Source: Dryas octopetala
Lineage: Eukaryota; Streptophyta; Magnoliopsida; Rosales; Rosaceae
Assembly (NCBI GenBank): GCA_963921425.1
Contig: OY992834.1
Coordinates: 2,542,001 to 2,606,000 of the forward strand
Length of the DNA stretch: 64,000 nucleotides
Reading direction: 5' to 3'
Shown here in pieces: positions 18,915-36,512 of this stretch; within the stretch, counting starts at the first letter, position 1; every line of letters starts with the position of its first letter. Position numbers and translations under genes: made by a program. The notes under the pieces were generated by a model. It ran no database searches. It worked only from the letters and a program-made list of their open reading frames with translations, and was not told the DNA's origin.

Positions 18915-19273
18915 CAAACCTTTAGGAGATTTTCCGCTGCTTCCATGGGTGTAGAAGCTAAGCTAGCTAGTGTCGCTTCCTCCTGATCATCATGTTTTAG
19001 TCCTACTCTATATAAAACCAATAAATATGATATAGATATCGTTAAGCATGTACTTAATTTTTCTCTTTATCTTAATCATAGAACAAATTAAGATCGATCT
19101 CGGCAATATATGTGAAAAATCCTTTATCTGGTCAACTTGTAGTTTGCTGTACTTGTACCTCTTATCATGAAAATCAACAAGTTCATCTTTTGACAAACCC
19201 ATCTTTGCCTTGAACACAAGTCTTTTAATATCGAATCAGCAACTTGTTTGTTTGTTTGTTTGTTTGTTTGTTT

Positions 19274-19328
<55 letters not shown>

Positions 19329-20618
19329 CAAAGCAACTTCTTGCTTAATCATGATGCTTTAATCTGAGTTTTAAGTTTATTTGATAACTTTTAAGAAAAT
19401 TAAAGATAAAAACCAATGATACTAATCTTCTAATATGATCAGTGCTGGTGAGATAAATGTACACTAAAAAGTTACCTAAAATAAAAGAAAAACCAACGCG
19501 ACATAGTGACATCTTTGAATATCATTTATTAGTATTATTTGGAAATCTATTAATAATATGTGTAAGATGAAAGTATTATTTAGTAATAGTAAAGTTTCCC
19601 CTTTCCATTATTTCCTATACTTTTAGCCCAAATCTTTCTACACTAACTATATGTACACGCATTTAATAAATAATGTGGTAATTAAAAATTAAGTATTGGT
19701 CTAATGATATTTCTTTCTATAATGTTGGAGAGATCTCAAGTTTTTTTTTATTTTATTCAGGAAGAGATCTCAAGTTTGAATTTCTCTTCTTTGAATGAAA
19801 CAAATAATGTGATAATTATTTCATTAGGCTTATTTAGTTTATTTATAACAAATAAAATACCCACATTTATCCTGATAAATTGTTTAGTGAATAAATGGGA
19901 CCACTCTAACAATATGATTGATTATGCAAAGGAAAACTTAGGAGACACTTCTTTCAAACAATTTTAATAAATCAGGACATTAGAATACCAAATAGATACA
20001 ACATATATATTTCCCTTTGTTTTACAATTACAATAAGAGATATCAAATTAAAGGCTCATCTATTAGATTTGAACATGAGGATGAAACTTAACAACTATAA
20101 ACAGAGTGTGTAGGGTGTTGCCCAATTTGTCCTTTGGAATTCATCGCTAAGGCAAACAAGAAAATAGTCGTTTATCTTGGAAAATGACCCTAAGGAACTG
20201 GAGAAAAGGTGATCAACCACTTCAACACTGATAACATGACCTCTGGTATTATTCAATCCTAGGACGATAATAAAAAGATATTAAGGGGTTATGAATTATG
20301 AATTTATGATCGTCCCTTTTGGTTGTCACGAAGGTCCTATAGCTACTTTTTTTTAAGTTAGTAGGCTGTAATACAGGGGCAACGGGTGTCTTACCATGGT
20401 GTATTTAATTAATTCTCATTAACCTTCAATTTTTTTTAAAACCCTATATTATAGAGGCAATAAAAAAAAAAAACCTAACGACTAAATGCTATTCGATCAC
20501 TTTCAAATTGGAGGAGGCAAAAAATGAATTTCTTTAGAGAGATGTATGACCTTCAAATTAACTTGTAGATTCCAAAATTACTCACAAGGTTAGGACAAGT
20601 TTACCAATTAAGGCCAGC
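18915..20618. other. Displaced 3' end of subtilase copy 2 and intergenic DNA before copy 3
   Basis: The first about 45 bases plausibly hold the original last codons and stop of copy 2 (open until TAG at about 18951-18953 if joined to 13964). A (TTTG)n run passing into about 60 T residues lies at 19241-19326. From about 20000 the sequence is paralogous to that upstream of copy 4. No other gene is supported. The ORFs at 19008-19217 and 19704-19967 are AT-rich and unsupported. Confidence 0.5.
19241..19326. repeat. (TTTG)n microsatellite followed by a long poly-T tract
   Basis: About seven TTTG units run into about 60 consecutive T. This could be the reverse-strand tail of a retroposon or simple slippage, and the length may be unreliable in assembly. 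Confidence 0.9.
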
Positions 20619-20626
20619 TATAAATA
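20619..20626 (+). promoter_or_regulatory. TATA box of subtilase copy 3
   Basis: GGCCAGCTATAAATATTCA, 72 bp before the ATG, matching the copy 4 promoter. Confidence 0.65.
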
Positions 20627-20690
20627 TTCACATGTCAAACATGAAATTCATAGAATCATATTACTAGTCCTCATTAATAGTACCCAACAA

Positions 20691-23928
<3,238 letters not shown>

Positions 23929-24367
23929 AATATGAATGTCACAGAAAACTGAGTCCATATTGCCCAGATGAGGTGGCAGAGGTGGTGGTGCCCTGGTTTT
24001 ATCGTCTCTTAGTGTAGTAGGGAGCCAGTATATTTTCCTCTATTTTGAAGCATGTACTAAGTTTGATTCTCTTTCTGGTTCACCGACCAGAAGACGAAAA
24101 ATATGGCATTCCTATAAATCTATCCTTCATTTACGCTTTTTTTTGCTGCTATATTGTGATCTGTGTCAGGTGATTATTCCAAGTTTTTGGAAGCATGTAA
24201 TATTTTATGATCAACTAATATTCAGATAAAAAATGAATCAGTGCCCGTGAAGATAATAAACATTTCTGCTAGTACATTCTTCAAGTTATGGAGAAGAATT
24301 AAAAAAGCTTTCACCTCAAACATGTTTATATCAATCTCTCTTGACTTAATATGACCACAACACATCA
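23929..24367. other. 3' flank of subtilase copy 3
   Basis: Non-coding. Closely paralogous to 30163-30607 after copy 4, for example the shared GGTTCACCRACCAGAAGACG and the T-tract before GCTGCTATATTGTGATCTG. It represents the 3' UTR and spacer of the duplicated module. Confidence 0.7.
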
Positions 24368-24492
24368 AGCAAATACTACATCCGAACGAAACACATACTT
24401 GATACCCTTAGTAACATTTCGAGCTTCATGCAGCATACATTTGTCCCCATAAATGTGCAGAAGAGCCATCCCTTCAGTGGGAGCAACCTATA

Positions 24493-24542
<50 letters not shown>

Positions 24543-25013
24543 TTACATCATAAAAAAGTTGAACATGAAAATGAAAGGGAAAGAAAGAAAATAAAACCAA
24601 TATAGTAGGAGGAAAAGAGCACCCACCTCTGGCACAACACTATTCCTCGAACCATTGAAGGCAACAAAATCCAACCTTTTTTTTTTTTTAAATTAGAGAA
24701 GCATTTCTATAAAACAGAAGTGATAGCCATTTTTCAAATATGTTTAGAACTTGATTTATAATACTAATAGAATGAGTTTACCAACCTGTAGAATCTGATA
24801 TTTGGGTTTAACCCAACACCAACCACCCCTCGAATTTTAATGTCAGAAAATATTTTGTGAAGACCAGATTCCCATTTTGTATCTGCAAGATGCCAAGAAC
24901 TAGATCATTCACAGAGATTCTATCATTGTCCCTGTAAGCTTCAGCTTTTGTTGGGCCAAGACTCCCTTGGTGAACAAACCCAATAGATTCTGCAGCTTTA
25001 ACGAAAGCCTTTT
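24368..25013 (-). pseudogene. 2OG-Fe(II) oxygenase, truncated pseudogene fragment
   Basis: Partial duplicate of the intact gene at 30608-31822. Its last exon (about 24368-24490) is still open and ends in the same TGA, with VAPTEGMALLHI and KGIKYVFRSD. Of exon 3 only the last codons remain (about 24624-24655), and the part with the first iron ligands is deleted. Exon 2 is present (about 24786-25013) but has small changes and stops abruptly at 25013, where a dispersed repeat begins. Exon 1 is absent. It carries a longer (GA)n run at 24495-24538 in the intron. It cannot be functional. Confidence 0.9.
24495..24538. repeat. (GA)n microsatellite
   Basis: About 22 GA units in an intron of the oxygenase pseudogene. 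The intact paralogue has only a remnant (AAAGAGATAGAAG), so the run expanded after duplication or shrank in the other copy. Confidence 0.95.
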
Positions 25014-26220
25014 ATTAACACCCCCTCATGTTCAAGCTAAGCTGTGAAGCTAGCTAGCTAGCAGTAGAGGTTTTAAGAATAATTGAAATACCAAAATTGG
25101 GGCAAATCAAATAGGCTCTAAGCCTCTAACCCTCTTACTGGAAATGTAATATGCCCAAAGTAAATGATGGTTTAATTCTTGTGAAGTGAGTTCCAAATTG
25201 CTCGAAGATAACCAATATATAATATAAAAAATGTAAATGTAAGGTTGTACTTTCAATTTTGGGTGTTTTAATTAGAAACCTAAGCGGGCGTAAAAATTAA
25301 GTTGCAGCCCAAATGCAACCTACTATGTATATGCAAATGCATCTGTAATATAAAATCTACATTTACAGTTTGTAATATGTCATCATATGCAACCTAAAAC
25401 AGACATTTGTAACCTAAAAATATGCATTTACAACCTAAAAGTGTACAAATGCAGATTGATTGGTATTGAAGGGTGCATCTGCATCCGCTAAGCTCTCGAC
25501 AAGCTTACAAGCCCTCGGAAAGCTATCGAGCGCTCGGTAGTGTAATTTTTCCAGACCCCCCTCCCCCGCACGTACACGGATAGATTTGGCGGGAACTCAA
25601 TTTTTTATTTGGCTGGATTTTTAGTTAAAATTTTTTAAAAATCTGAGTTTATGAATAATTTATTATTTCATTTTAGCTATATATTTATTATCCAATGGTA
25701 ATGAGCAAAAAATTCAATGGATTTGTGACACTTTTTATATGTGAATGAAGTTATATAACTTATATAAACTCTTGGATTCATATTACACCATTAGTATTGA
25801 AACATGCAAAAATAAGACAAGCAAATAATTCAATTCCAAGTTATTTAAGATAGAGAGGTAAATTGGAACAAGACTTTGATACTATATATTTAAATAAATA
25901 CGAGGAGAGAGAACAATGATATGCTTAGGGGATTTGAGTTACATGCTTGTTTTATTTGTTTGTTTCAATGATAAGTTCATAACCCTGTGATATAAATCCA
26001 AGGGTATATATAACTTCAGTAACACCCAAAAAGTACTAAAAATCCAATTAACCTTCATGTTGATTCATAGTCTCGATATTCATTTAACCTTCATACTATA
26101 ACTTTGCGGATTCATAGTTTCGATATTCATTGCAATTCAAATCTCCGTACTTAATTGATTATCGTATGTATACCATCCTTTGACATTGAGCTTAATATCC
26201 TGTCATATTTATTCGTTCCC
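25014..26220. repeat. Dispersed repeat, copy A (shared with MADS intron 1)
   Basis: Starts TTAACACCCCCTCATGTTCAAG and shares, in order, several blocks with 38158-39290: CTGTGAAGCTA, GAGTTCCAAATTGCT, GAAGATAACCAATATATA, GACTTTGATACTATATAT, GGAGAGAGAACAAYGATAT and TTTGACATTGAGCTTA near the right end. Copy A carries extra sequence at about 25250-25830, including short repeats of CAACCTAAAA type. No coding capacity was seen. The reverse strand of the left edge (GAGGGGGTGTTAA) resembles a polypurine tract beside an LTR, so it may be a decayed LTR-element derivative. Confidence 0.75.
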
Positions 26221-26834
26221 TTATAATAGATATCCAATGTAAAGTATAATGAAGGGAAAAACGAAGGATGAAATTAACTTGACAACTATAAGCGGAGTTG
26301 TGTAAAGTGTTGCCCAATTTATTAAAGCTGGTAATACTTTGGAAACAATTGCAGGCCAAAGAGGAAAATACTGATTTATCTTGGAAAGTGACACCAAACT
26401 CACCTAAAGGAATTGGAGAAAAGGTGATCAACCACTTCAACTCTAGTCAGAGGACCTTTGGAATTATTTAACCCTAGAACAATAATAAAAAGATCTTATG
26501 GGGTGTTATGATCCTTCCCTTTGGTGGTCACGAAGGTCCTATAGCTACTTATTTTAAGTTAGTAGGCTGTAAACATTGGCAACGGGTGTCTTTCCATGGT
26601 ATTCAATTTTTTTTTTTTTTAAAGGGGGATTTTTTTTAACAAATAATTATATTGTAGTCTTGTAGAGACACAATAGAAAATAACCTAATGAGTAATGACT
26701 AAAAATGCAATTCACTTTCACATCGGGGGAGGCAAAAAATGAATTTCTATAGAGAAATGTATGACCTTTCAATTAACTTGTAGATTCCAAAATTCTCACA
26801 AGGTTAGGACAAGTTTACTAGACACAAGGCCAGC
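26221..26834. other. Upstream region of subtilase copy 4
   Basis: Paralogous to the region upstream of copy 3 (about 20000-20618). It includes shared AGGTGATCAACCACTTCAA and the GGTCACGAAGGTCCTATAGC block. No gene. It probably holds the promoter of copy 4. Confidence 0.6.
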
Positions 26835-26842
26835 TATAAATA
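26835..26842 (+). promoter_or_regulatory. TATA box of subtilase copy 4
   Basis: GGCCAGCTATAAATATACTC, 74 bp before the ATG, conserved with copies 2 and 3. Confidence 0.7.
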
Positions 26843-26908
26843 TACTCATATACCGAACTTGGAATTCATAGAATCATATTACTACTCATCATTAGTAGTA
26901 CCCAAAAA

Positions 26909-30162
<3,254 letters not shown>

Positions 30163-30607
30163 AATAGAATTGTTACAGAAAACTAAGCCTACATAGCCCA
30201 GATGAGGTACAGAAGTGGTGGTGCCCTGGTTCTATCTTCTCTTAATGTAGTACTAAGCAAGTAATAATATTTTCCTCTATTTTTAAGCATGCATTTAATT
30301 TGTTTCTCTTTCTGGTTCACCAACCAGAAGACGAAAAATATCGTATTCCTATAAATCTATCCTTCATTTACTTTTTTTTTTTTTGGCTGCTATATTGTGA
30401 TCTGTATCAGGTGCTTATTCCAAGTTTTTGGAAGTATGTAATATTTTATGATCAATGAAAATTCAGATGAAAAATGAATCAGAGCCGCTGAAGATAATAA
30501 GCATTTCTGCTACTACATTCTTCAAGTTAAGGGGAAAACTTAAAAAAGGCTTTCCCCTCAAACATGTTTATATCAAGCTTTCTTGACTTAATATGGCCAC
30601 AAACACA
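30163..30607. other. 3' spacer between subtilase copy 4 and the oxygenase gene
   Basis: Non-coding, convergent 3' ends of the two genes, only 445 bp apart. Paralogous to 23929-24367. Confidence 0.7.
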
Positions 30608-31822
30608 TCAAGCAAATACTACATCTGAACGAAACACATACTTGATACCCTTAGTAACATTTCGGGCTTCATGCAGCATACATTTGTCCCCATGAATGTG
30701 CAGAAGAGCCATCCCTTCAGTGGGAGCAACCTATAATAAAGAGATAGAAGATTTTACATCATAAAAAAGTTGAACATGCAAATGAAAGGGAATAAAAGTG
30801 AATGAAACCAATATGGTAGGATGAAAACGAGCACCCACCTCTGCCACAACACTATTCCTCGAACCATAGAAGACAGTCTCTCCTCCAACCAGAGGCTCCG
30901 AAGAAGAATCCTTAGGACTGCTCATTTCATTTTTAGCTTTGGGATTGTAACCGCCACTTAAGTATATTAACAAAGTGTAATGGGTGCGTTTTCTGTCTCC
31001 AAGGTCAACACTCTCGTCAATATGCCTTCCAAAGCGCTGACCAACCTTGTACCTGCAAACTCATTGCAACCAAAATAGTTGAGTTTCAAGGTTCACAAGG
31101 CATCAAAATTCAACCTTTCTTTTTTATAATCAGAGAAGCATTTCTTTAAAACACAAGTGATAGCCATGTTTCAAATAAGTTTAGAACTTGATTTATAATA
31201 TTAATAGAATGAGGTTACCAACCTGTAGAATCTGATATTTGGGTTTAACCCAACAGCAACCTCCCCTCGAATTTTAATATCAGAAAATAATTTGTTCAGA
31301 CCAGACTGCCATATTGACTCTGCAAGAACAGGATCATTCACAGAGATTCTATCATTGTCTCTATAAGCTTCACCTTTTGTTGGGCCAAGACTCCCTTGGT
31401 GAACAAACCCAATAGATTCTGCAGTTTTAACGAAAGCCTTTGATTCTGCAGATGTGAGGAAATTTTGCACCTGAACACCTTAAACATAAACACAATTAAC
31501 AACCCCAAGACTAAAATTTTATTTTAATTACATAACGCAAGCCCAGAAATTTGTAAAGGAAAAATACTTCTAAGAACAACCCATTTTGCCAAAATACTAC
31601 AGAAATTGAATTTCAGAAAACATGGAAGATTTTTTTTTTTTTTTTTTTTTTCCTTTTCAGATAATGGAATGGGATTCTTACAGTAAAGAGATGAGTATCT
31701 TTGAGACGAGTTATCTGAAGATTTTGTTTTGGTTTGATGGGTGGCCACTTTGATGCTTTTTTCTTTGAATCAGCTTCTCTTCTCTCTCCCATTTTCCTCT
31801 TCTTCGTTCCTGTTTCTGCCAT
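30608..31822 (-). CDS. 2-oxoglutarate/Fe(II)-dependent oxygenase (prolyl 4-hydroxylase-like fold), intact
   Basis: Four exons on the minus strand: 31822-31682, 31470-31223, 31052-30839, 30730-30608. They give 242 codons, 241 aa. The N-terminus is basic and lysine-rich (about 1-35), which may act in nuclear targeting or nucleic acid contact (inference). The double-stranded beta-helix follows. The first iron ligands are His140 and Asp142 in GRHIDES. The distal His is His221 in LHEARNVTKG, and Lys231 in GIKYVFR fits the 2-oxoglutarate contact of P4H-type enzymes. There is no signal peptide or transmembrane segment, unlike the collagen-type plant P4Hs, so a soluble enzyme is likely. The substrate is unknown. 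It lies tail to tail with subtilase copy 4. A broken duplicate follows copy 3. Confidence 0.9.
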
Positions 31823-32632
31823 TCAACCTTTCTTTTTCTCGACTACTCACTCTATTTTATTGGTTTGTGGCCCATTTGCCTCTCTTTTGGGCCTAAATGG
31901 GCCGAGCCTGCATCGTTTCTTTACCATCCATTCAAACCATTCCTATTCTCTCCGCACCGCCATGGAAATTTGGAAGTGGATTCATCACTTTAACACAATG
32001 TTAAGTTGTAAGCATGCACAGTAAAATTTCTGTCAATTTTTTTATGTGAAGTTCAGACTTAAAAAGTGATTATCAAATCGTAAATATAATTTTTTTACCA
32101 TTTTTTTGGGGGTAAAATGAGGGCTTAGACCCAAACAACAAACAGAAACAGAACTAGTAGGGAACAGCCATGGGACTAGACATGCTCTGGAGATTAGTAA
32201 CTAAAACATCATAAGAATATGGGGGAAGTTCAAAACCGTACAACTCAAATGTAGATGGAGAACAAGGTTTTTCAGCAATCAAATTTAGTTAGAACTTAGA
32301 AGGATATGATAGAAAACTAAACGAAGATTAGGACTTGATGCAGTGGGCCCACCTTATAGCCTAGCTTTACCTTTCTTGTTTTTATCTTTTCTTTTGCCAC
32401 ACTCTTGGACCAACCCATCAAAATCAAATATAGAAGGAAAATCACCCCTATTCCCGTACGTTTACCCTTTCTTTTCATTCAAAACATCAGCAACATCTAA
32501 TTGACTTTTGTCATGGTTACTAGTTAAAGTGGAGAAATTCTTAAATATGGCCGCTTCATCACGTGTATGGCACAAAAAATTAGTGTTACGATGTTATATG
32601 TATTAGTTACTTTAAATATTATAAATTTTACT
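31823..32632. other. Upstream region of the oxygenase gene and intergenic DNA
   Basis: The proximal 100 bp contains TTTGGGCCTAAATGGGCC, a GGGCC-rich motif typical of plant housekeeping promoters. A T-rich stretch lies near 32090-32110. No further gene was found. Confidence 0.45.
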
Positions 32633-32641
32633 TAAAATATA

Positions 32642-33381
32642 GGCATAAATTTAATTTAGACACATAACTATATAAGCTATTTCAACGGGGTCCATGAATT
32701 TTAAAATATTTCAAATATACACCCGATCTATTATCTAAATTGAAAAATGAATTTCTGTCCATTGATTCGTTGAGAGATCAGTTAAATGACAGCTTGGTTT
32801 TTGCTGACCGGGATTACTTAGCGACGTGGTGCTATCTCAGCAAATATTTCCCGCCAAATAAGCGACACGAGCCCATAATTTAATAATAATAGAGAGAGAG
32901 AGTTTGTGGGCCCGTGTTAGGAGTTAGGTGGACCCGTATCGCTCATTTCCCGCCAAATGAGCGACACAGGTTCACCTAACCCCTGACACGGGTCCACAAA
33001 CTCATCATCTTTTTCTCGCTCATTGAGCACAAGTGAGGGATTTATATTCGAATTTGGGAGAAAACGTGATATTTTTTGGAGATTAAATGGTCAAGAAAGC
33101 GTTCGACGAACGGGAAAGAGGTGATGGGTGTGTGGGCCCGTGTCAAGTGGACATGTGTTGCTTATTTGGCAGGAAATGTATGCTGAGTTGGTGTCACGTC
33201 GCCAATTAATCCCCGTTAGCAAAAGCCAAGCTGACATTTAACTGATATCTCAATAAATTGATGAACGGAATTTCATTTTTCAATTTACATAATAAATCAT
33301 GTGTATATTTGAAATATTTGAAAGTTCGTGGACCCCGTTGAAATAACATATATAGTTATGTATCTAAATTAAATTTATGCC
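32642..33381. mobile_element. Mutator-like foldback MITE with nested palindrome
   Basis: A 740-bp element with long terminal inverted repeats (left GGCATAAATTTAATTTAGA, right its reverse complement ending TTTATGCC). The arms stay complementary for about 280 bases. It is flanked by a perfect 9-bp direct repeat, TAAAATATA, at 32633-32641 and 33382-33390. A 9-bp target duplication with long TIRs is the mark of Mutator-like elements. Inside lies a second palindrome (about 32898-33003) with arms GAGTTTGTGGGCCCGTGTTA and its complement. The element has no ORF of note, so it is non-autonomous. Confidence 0.9.
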
Positions 33382-33390
33382 TAAAATATA

Positions 33391-34026
33391 CATGTATGCT
33401 AGTATATTATTAAGTATCATATTAAACAAGTGGCATGATCGCCCTAGTGAAGAATCTCCCGTTAAAGTGCTATATCATTTAATTAGCTAGAAGCCCACAC
33501 CTCTTCCTAAGTTCCTATGTTGTAATAATTAGTTTTCACATAAATCATATCATTAATTTATTGTTAGTTTTCTTATAAATTTGTTAGGTAATTATTCTTT
33601 TCTTGGTCAGTGCCTTTTTTGCAAAAAACGTGATTGACCTTGACCCAAAAATAACTTCTTCAATCTTCAGAATTCCCAGCCAATGTTTCTTCTTAGAATT
33701 CTCACCTTCCTAAATATTTTATTTACAAAGTAAAAGCATGTATGCATTTAACTATTATGCTTATAGAGAATTAAGATTAAATATTAAATAGTACAAATTA
33801 ATAGTTTTTTCAGTAAAACAGTAAGACACTAATATATATATTTTTAATTTAGATACTAACTTAGAGAAAGACATTTTGAATTATATCACAAATCTGTACG
33901 AAACATGAATTTTTTGACATTGATTCATGGCCGAAGTGCTCGGTGGTTTTTCGTTAGTTTTTTTTTTTCGTTTTGCTATAAAATTGTGATTATACAACAG
34001 TCACAATGTGACAGTATGAAATTCAT
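33391..34026. other. Intergenic AT-rich DNA
   Basis: No gene, RNA or repeat was recognised between the two foldback elements. Confidence 0.5.
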
Positions 34027-34037
34027 AAAAATTCAAG

Positions 34038-34921
34038 GGTTAATTACAATTATATACCTCAACTATACACCATTTTTCTACTTGGTACCTCAAGTTCAAA
34101 AAGTTGCATTAAGGTATCCCAACTACGAAACCATGTCAGTTAGGTACCTCCGTTAGTCTGGCCGTCAAAAAGGCCGTTATCTGATGACGTGACATACTAC
34201 TAAAATACTTCATTTTAATTTAGTACCTCAACTTTACCATATTTTTCAAGTTCATACCTCAAGTTCAAAAACTTGCAAATAAATAAATTTTTTCCAGTTT
34301 TTATCTCAATTTCATCTCAGCTTTTGACCAATCAAATCTCCACCAAAATTATCAATCTTATACTCATTTTAAAGCTATGAATCTCATCTTTACAACCATA
34401 TAAAAATTATGCAAAAAGGAGTTATGAAGCATGAAATAATTGGTCACAAAGTAGGCTACCCGAAACTACCAAATTTTCCAAATAAATTGGCAATTTCGGA
34501 TAGCCTAATTTGTGACTACTTATCTCCCGTTTCATAACTCCTTTTTTAATTATTTCTATATGGTTATAAAGAGGAGATTCATTGCTTCAAAATGAGTATA
34601 AGATTATTGATTTTGGTGAAGATTTGATATGTCAAAAGTTGGGGTGAAGTTGAAATAAAAACTGGAAAACATTTATTTATTTGCAAGTTTTTTAACTTGA
34701 GGTATGAACTTGAAAAACATAGTAAAGTTGAGGTACTAAATTGAAATGAAGCTTTTTAGTGGTGTGTCACGTCATCAGATAACGGCCTTTTTGACGGCCA
34801 GACTAACGGAGGTACCTAATTGACACGATTTCGTAGTTGGTGTACCTTAATGCAACTTTTTGAACTTAAGGTACCAAGTTGAAAAGTGGTGTATAGTTGA
34901 GGTATATAATTGTAATTTACC
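34038..34921. mobile_element. Large foldback element (inverted repeat, about 880 bp)
   Basis: Two arms of about 430 bases are reverse complements with scattered mismatches. The left begins TTAATTACAATTATATACC and the right ends with GGTATATAATTGTAATTTA. Inner landmarks such as CTAACGGAGGTACCTAA and AACGGCCTTTTTGACGGCC occur on both arms, and the centre is near 34480. The flanks carry a near-identical AAAAATTCAAG / AAAAATTCAAAG, which fits a 9-11 bp target duplication. There is no coding capacity. It is probably a non-autonomous Mutator-like or foldback transposon. Confidence 0.88.
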
Positions 34922-35303
34922 AAAAATTCAAAGTTTATAAGAGTTTAATATTTTTTATTTAGGCTTGAGGGATGAAGTTCTACAACCTAAAGGCTAAACA
35001 TTAAAATTTAACCCTTGCAAACACTAAAAAAATAACAAATGAGTAAAAAAATTGCAACTGTTGGACAGTTACAGTTGAGTTTGTAAAAAAAATAAAAAAT
35101 TTCTCCTGAGCTCTCGGCACGATGAACAGTACGTACTGAGTGCTCAGTAGAATTATATTTTTTTAAATTGATATTTAAATTAAAATTTAGTATTTAAAGT
35201 AAAATAATATAAATATTTTGTTAGTTAAAATCAAATAACTTTAAAATTTGATATTTAAAGTAAACAGACTTTTAAGCTTAATCATCCCAAAAAAAAAAAC
35301 AGA

Positions 35304-35580
35304 GAGTACATTTTGACTCGCTACACAAGGCTAGCCACGTGACACGGTCGTCTCTCATTGGGTAAAGTATGACGATTATATGCTAGGGTTTAGGGTTTAG
35401 GCATCCAAAAAAAAAAAAAAAAAAAAAGGAAAAAAAAAAGAGTACATTTTGACTGACGATTATAATTCTGCTTAAGCATCCAAAATTAAAAAAAAAAAAA
35501 AAAAAAAGAGAAAGTACATTTTGACCCGCCACACAAGGCTAGCCACGTGACACGGTCGTCTCTCATTGGGCAAAGTCATT
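35304..35580. promoter_or_regulatory. Duplicated G-box segment in the MADS gene promoter region
   Basis: A segment of about 68 bp (AGTACATTTTGACYCGCYAC .. CTAGCCACGTGACACGGTC .. CTCATTGGGYAAAGT) occurs at 35304-35371 and again at 35513-35580. A partial third start (AGTACATTTTGACTGACG) lies at 35441. Each full copy contains a CACGTG G-box (35336-35341 and 35544-35549). The copies are separated by long A-tracts and a short telo-box-like TAGGGTTTAGGGTTTAGG at about 35384. They lie 60-300 bp before the TATA box of the MADS gene. Confidence 0.78.
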
Positions 35581-35602
35581 GTACGATGAAACATGAAATA
35601 TC

Positions 35603-35609
35603 TATAAAA
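35603..35609 (+). promoter_or_regulatory. Probable TATA box of the MADS-box gene
   Basis: ATCTATAAAAATCCC, 23 bp after the second G-box segment. Transcription would begin near 35635, giving a leader of about 900 bp that must contain an intron, because the ATG at 36513 directly follows an acceptor-like TTGTAG. Confidence 0.6.
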
Positions 35610-36512
35610 ATCCCATTTCCTTTTTCTTTATTCCCTCTGAGCTTTTGAAAAGACTGTTTATTTACTAGAAAAACCCTTTTCCCAATTTTCTTTTGTTATC
35701 AACTTATCATTTATTAAGATCATTTCCTGTATAATTCTGTCCTTTTCTTTATCTTTGCCCTTTCTTCTTCTTTTGTTTCTAAATTTTGACAAAATAAGAT
35801 AAGCGTTGAGGTTTAGAATCCTTTGATTTGTTTTTTTTTCCTTCTAATTTTATACCTTTCCCTTTTTGTGGGGCAGGACTTAAAGATCGAAAGCGTACAA
35901 AGAGAATAATGCAAGTGAAGGAAATGAGCTATCGATCAATATGGAAAAAAAGGGTTGTGTGGTCTGAGAATAAAGAGATTGGTACATCATCCACACCTTC
36001 CACAAACAAATAACAAAGTTGTTCTTTGCGTTCATTCACTCTGATTCTAGGGTTTCTGATCTATTTTCCATATTTGTAGCCATTATTTTCCATACAGTCC
36101 TCTGTGTTACTGTTCTTGTTGGCTCTTTTTGGGGTGCCTTCCTGTGTTTTAATTAGTCAGTATTTATGGGGTCTCTCTACGGGTTCTATTTTTAGAAACT
36201 CAATTTTAATATCTTTTTGCGGGTTTCCTTTTATGAATCTCTCTGGGACTCATCATCTCTAGCTAATTTGTGTTTTACCTAGAATAGAAGCAAGTTTGAA
36301 ACTTTATTGGGATCTTTGTGCTGTAAACCTTTGCTGGGTTTTCTTCACAAAATTTGACATTTTTCAGTGTTCTAGTTGTACTTGTTCTTCAAATATCTTC
36401 CAGAGGTGTTGAGGTTGCAACTCTTTTTATAAATAATGCTACAAATTAATTAAGTAAACACTCGACTAGCTAGCAAGCTTATATTAACCAATTTTTGTGA
36501 GTATTGTAGGAC

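Noticed and set aside
35383..35401. Possible interstitial telomere repeat (TAGGGTTTAGGGTTTAGG)
   Set aside because: Only about two and a half units. This is a telo-box-sized promoter motif rather than a telomere remnant.
35828..36013. 61-codon ORF upstream of the MADS start, as a possible uORF or small protein
   Set aside because: It lies in the likely leader or 5' UTR intron and has no family resemblance. The exon limits cannot be fixed from sequence alone.
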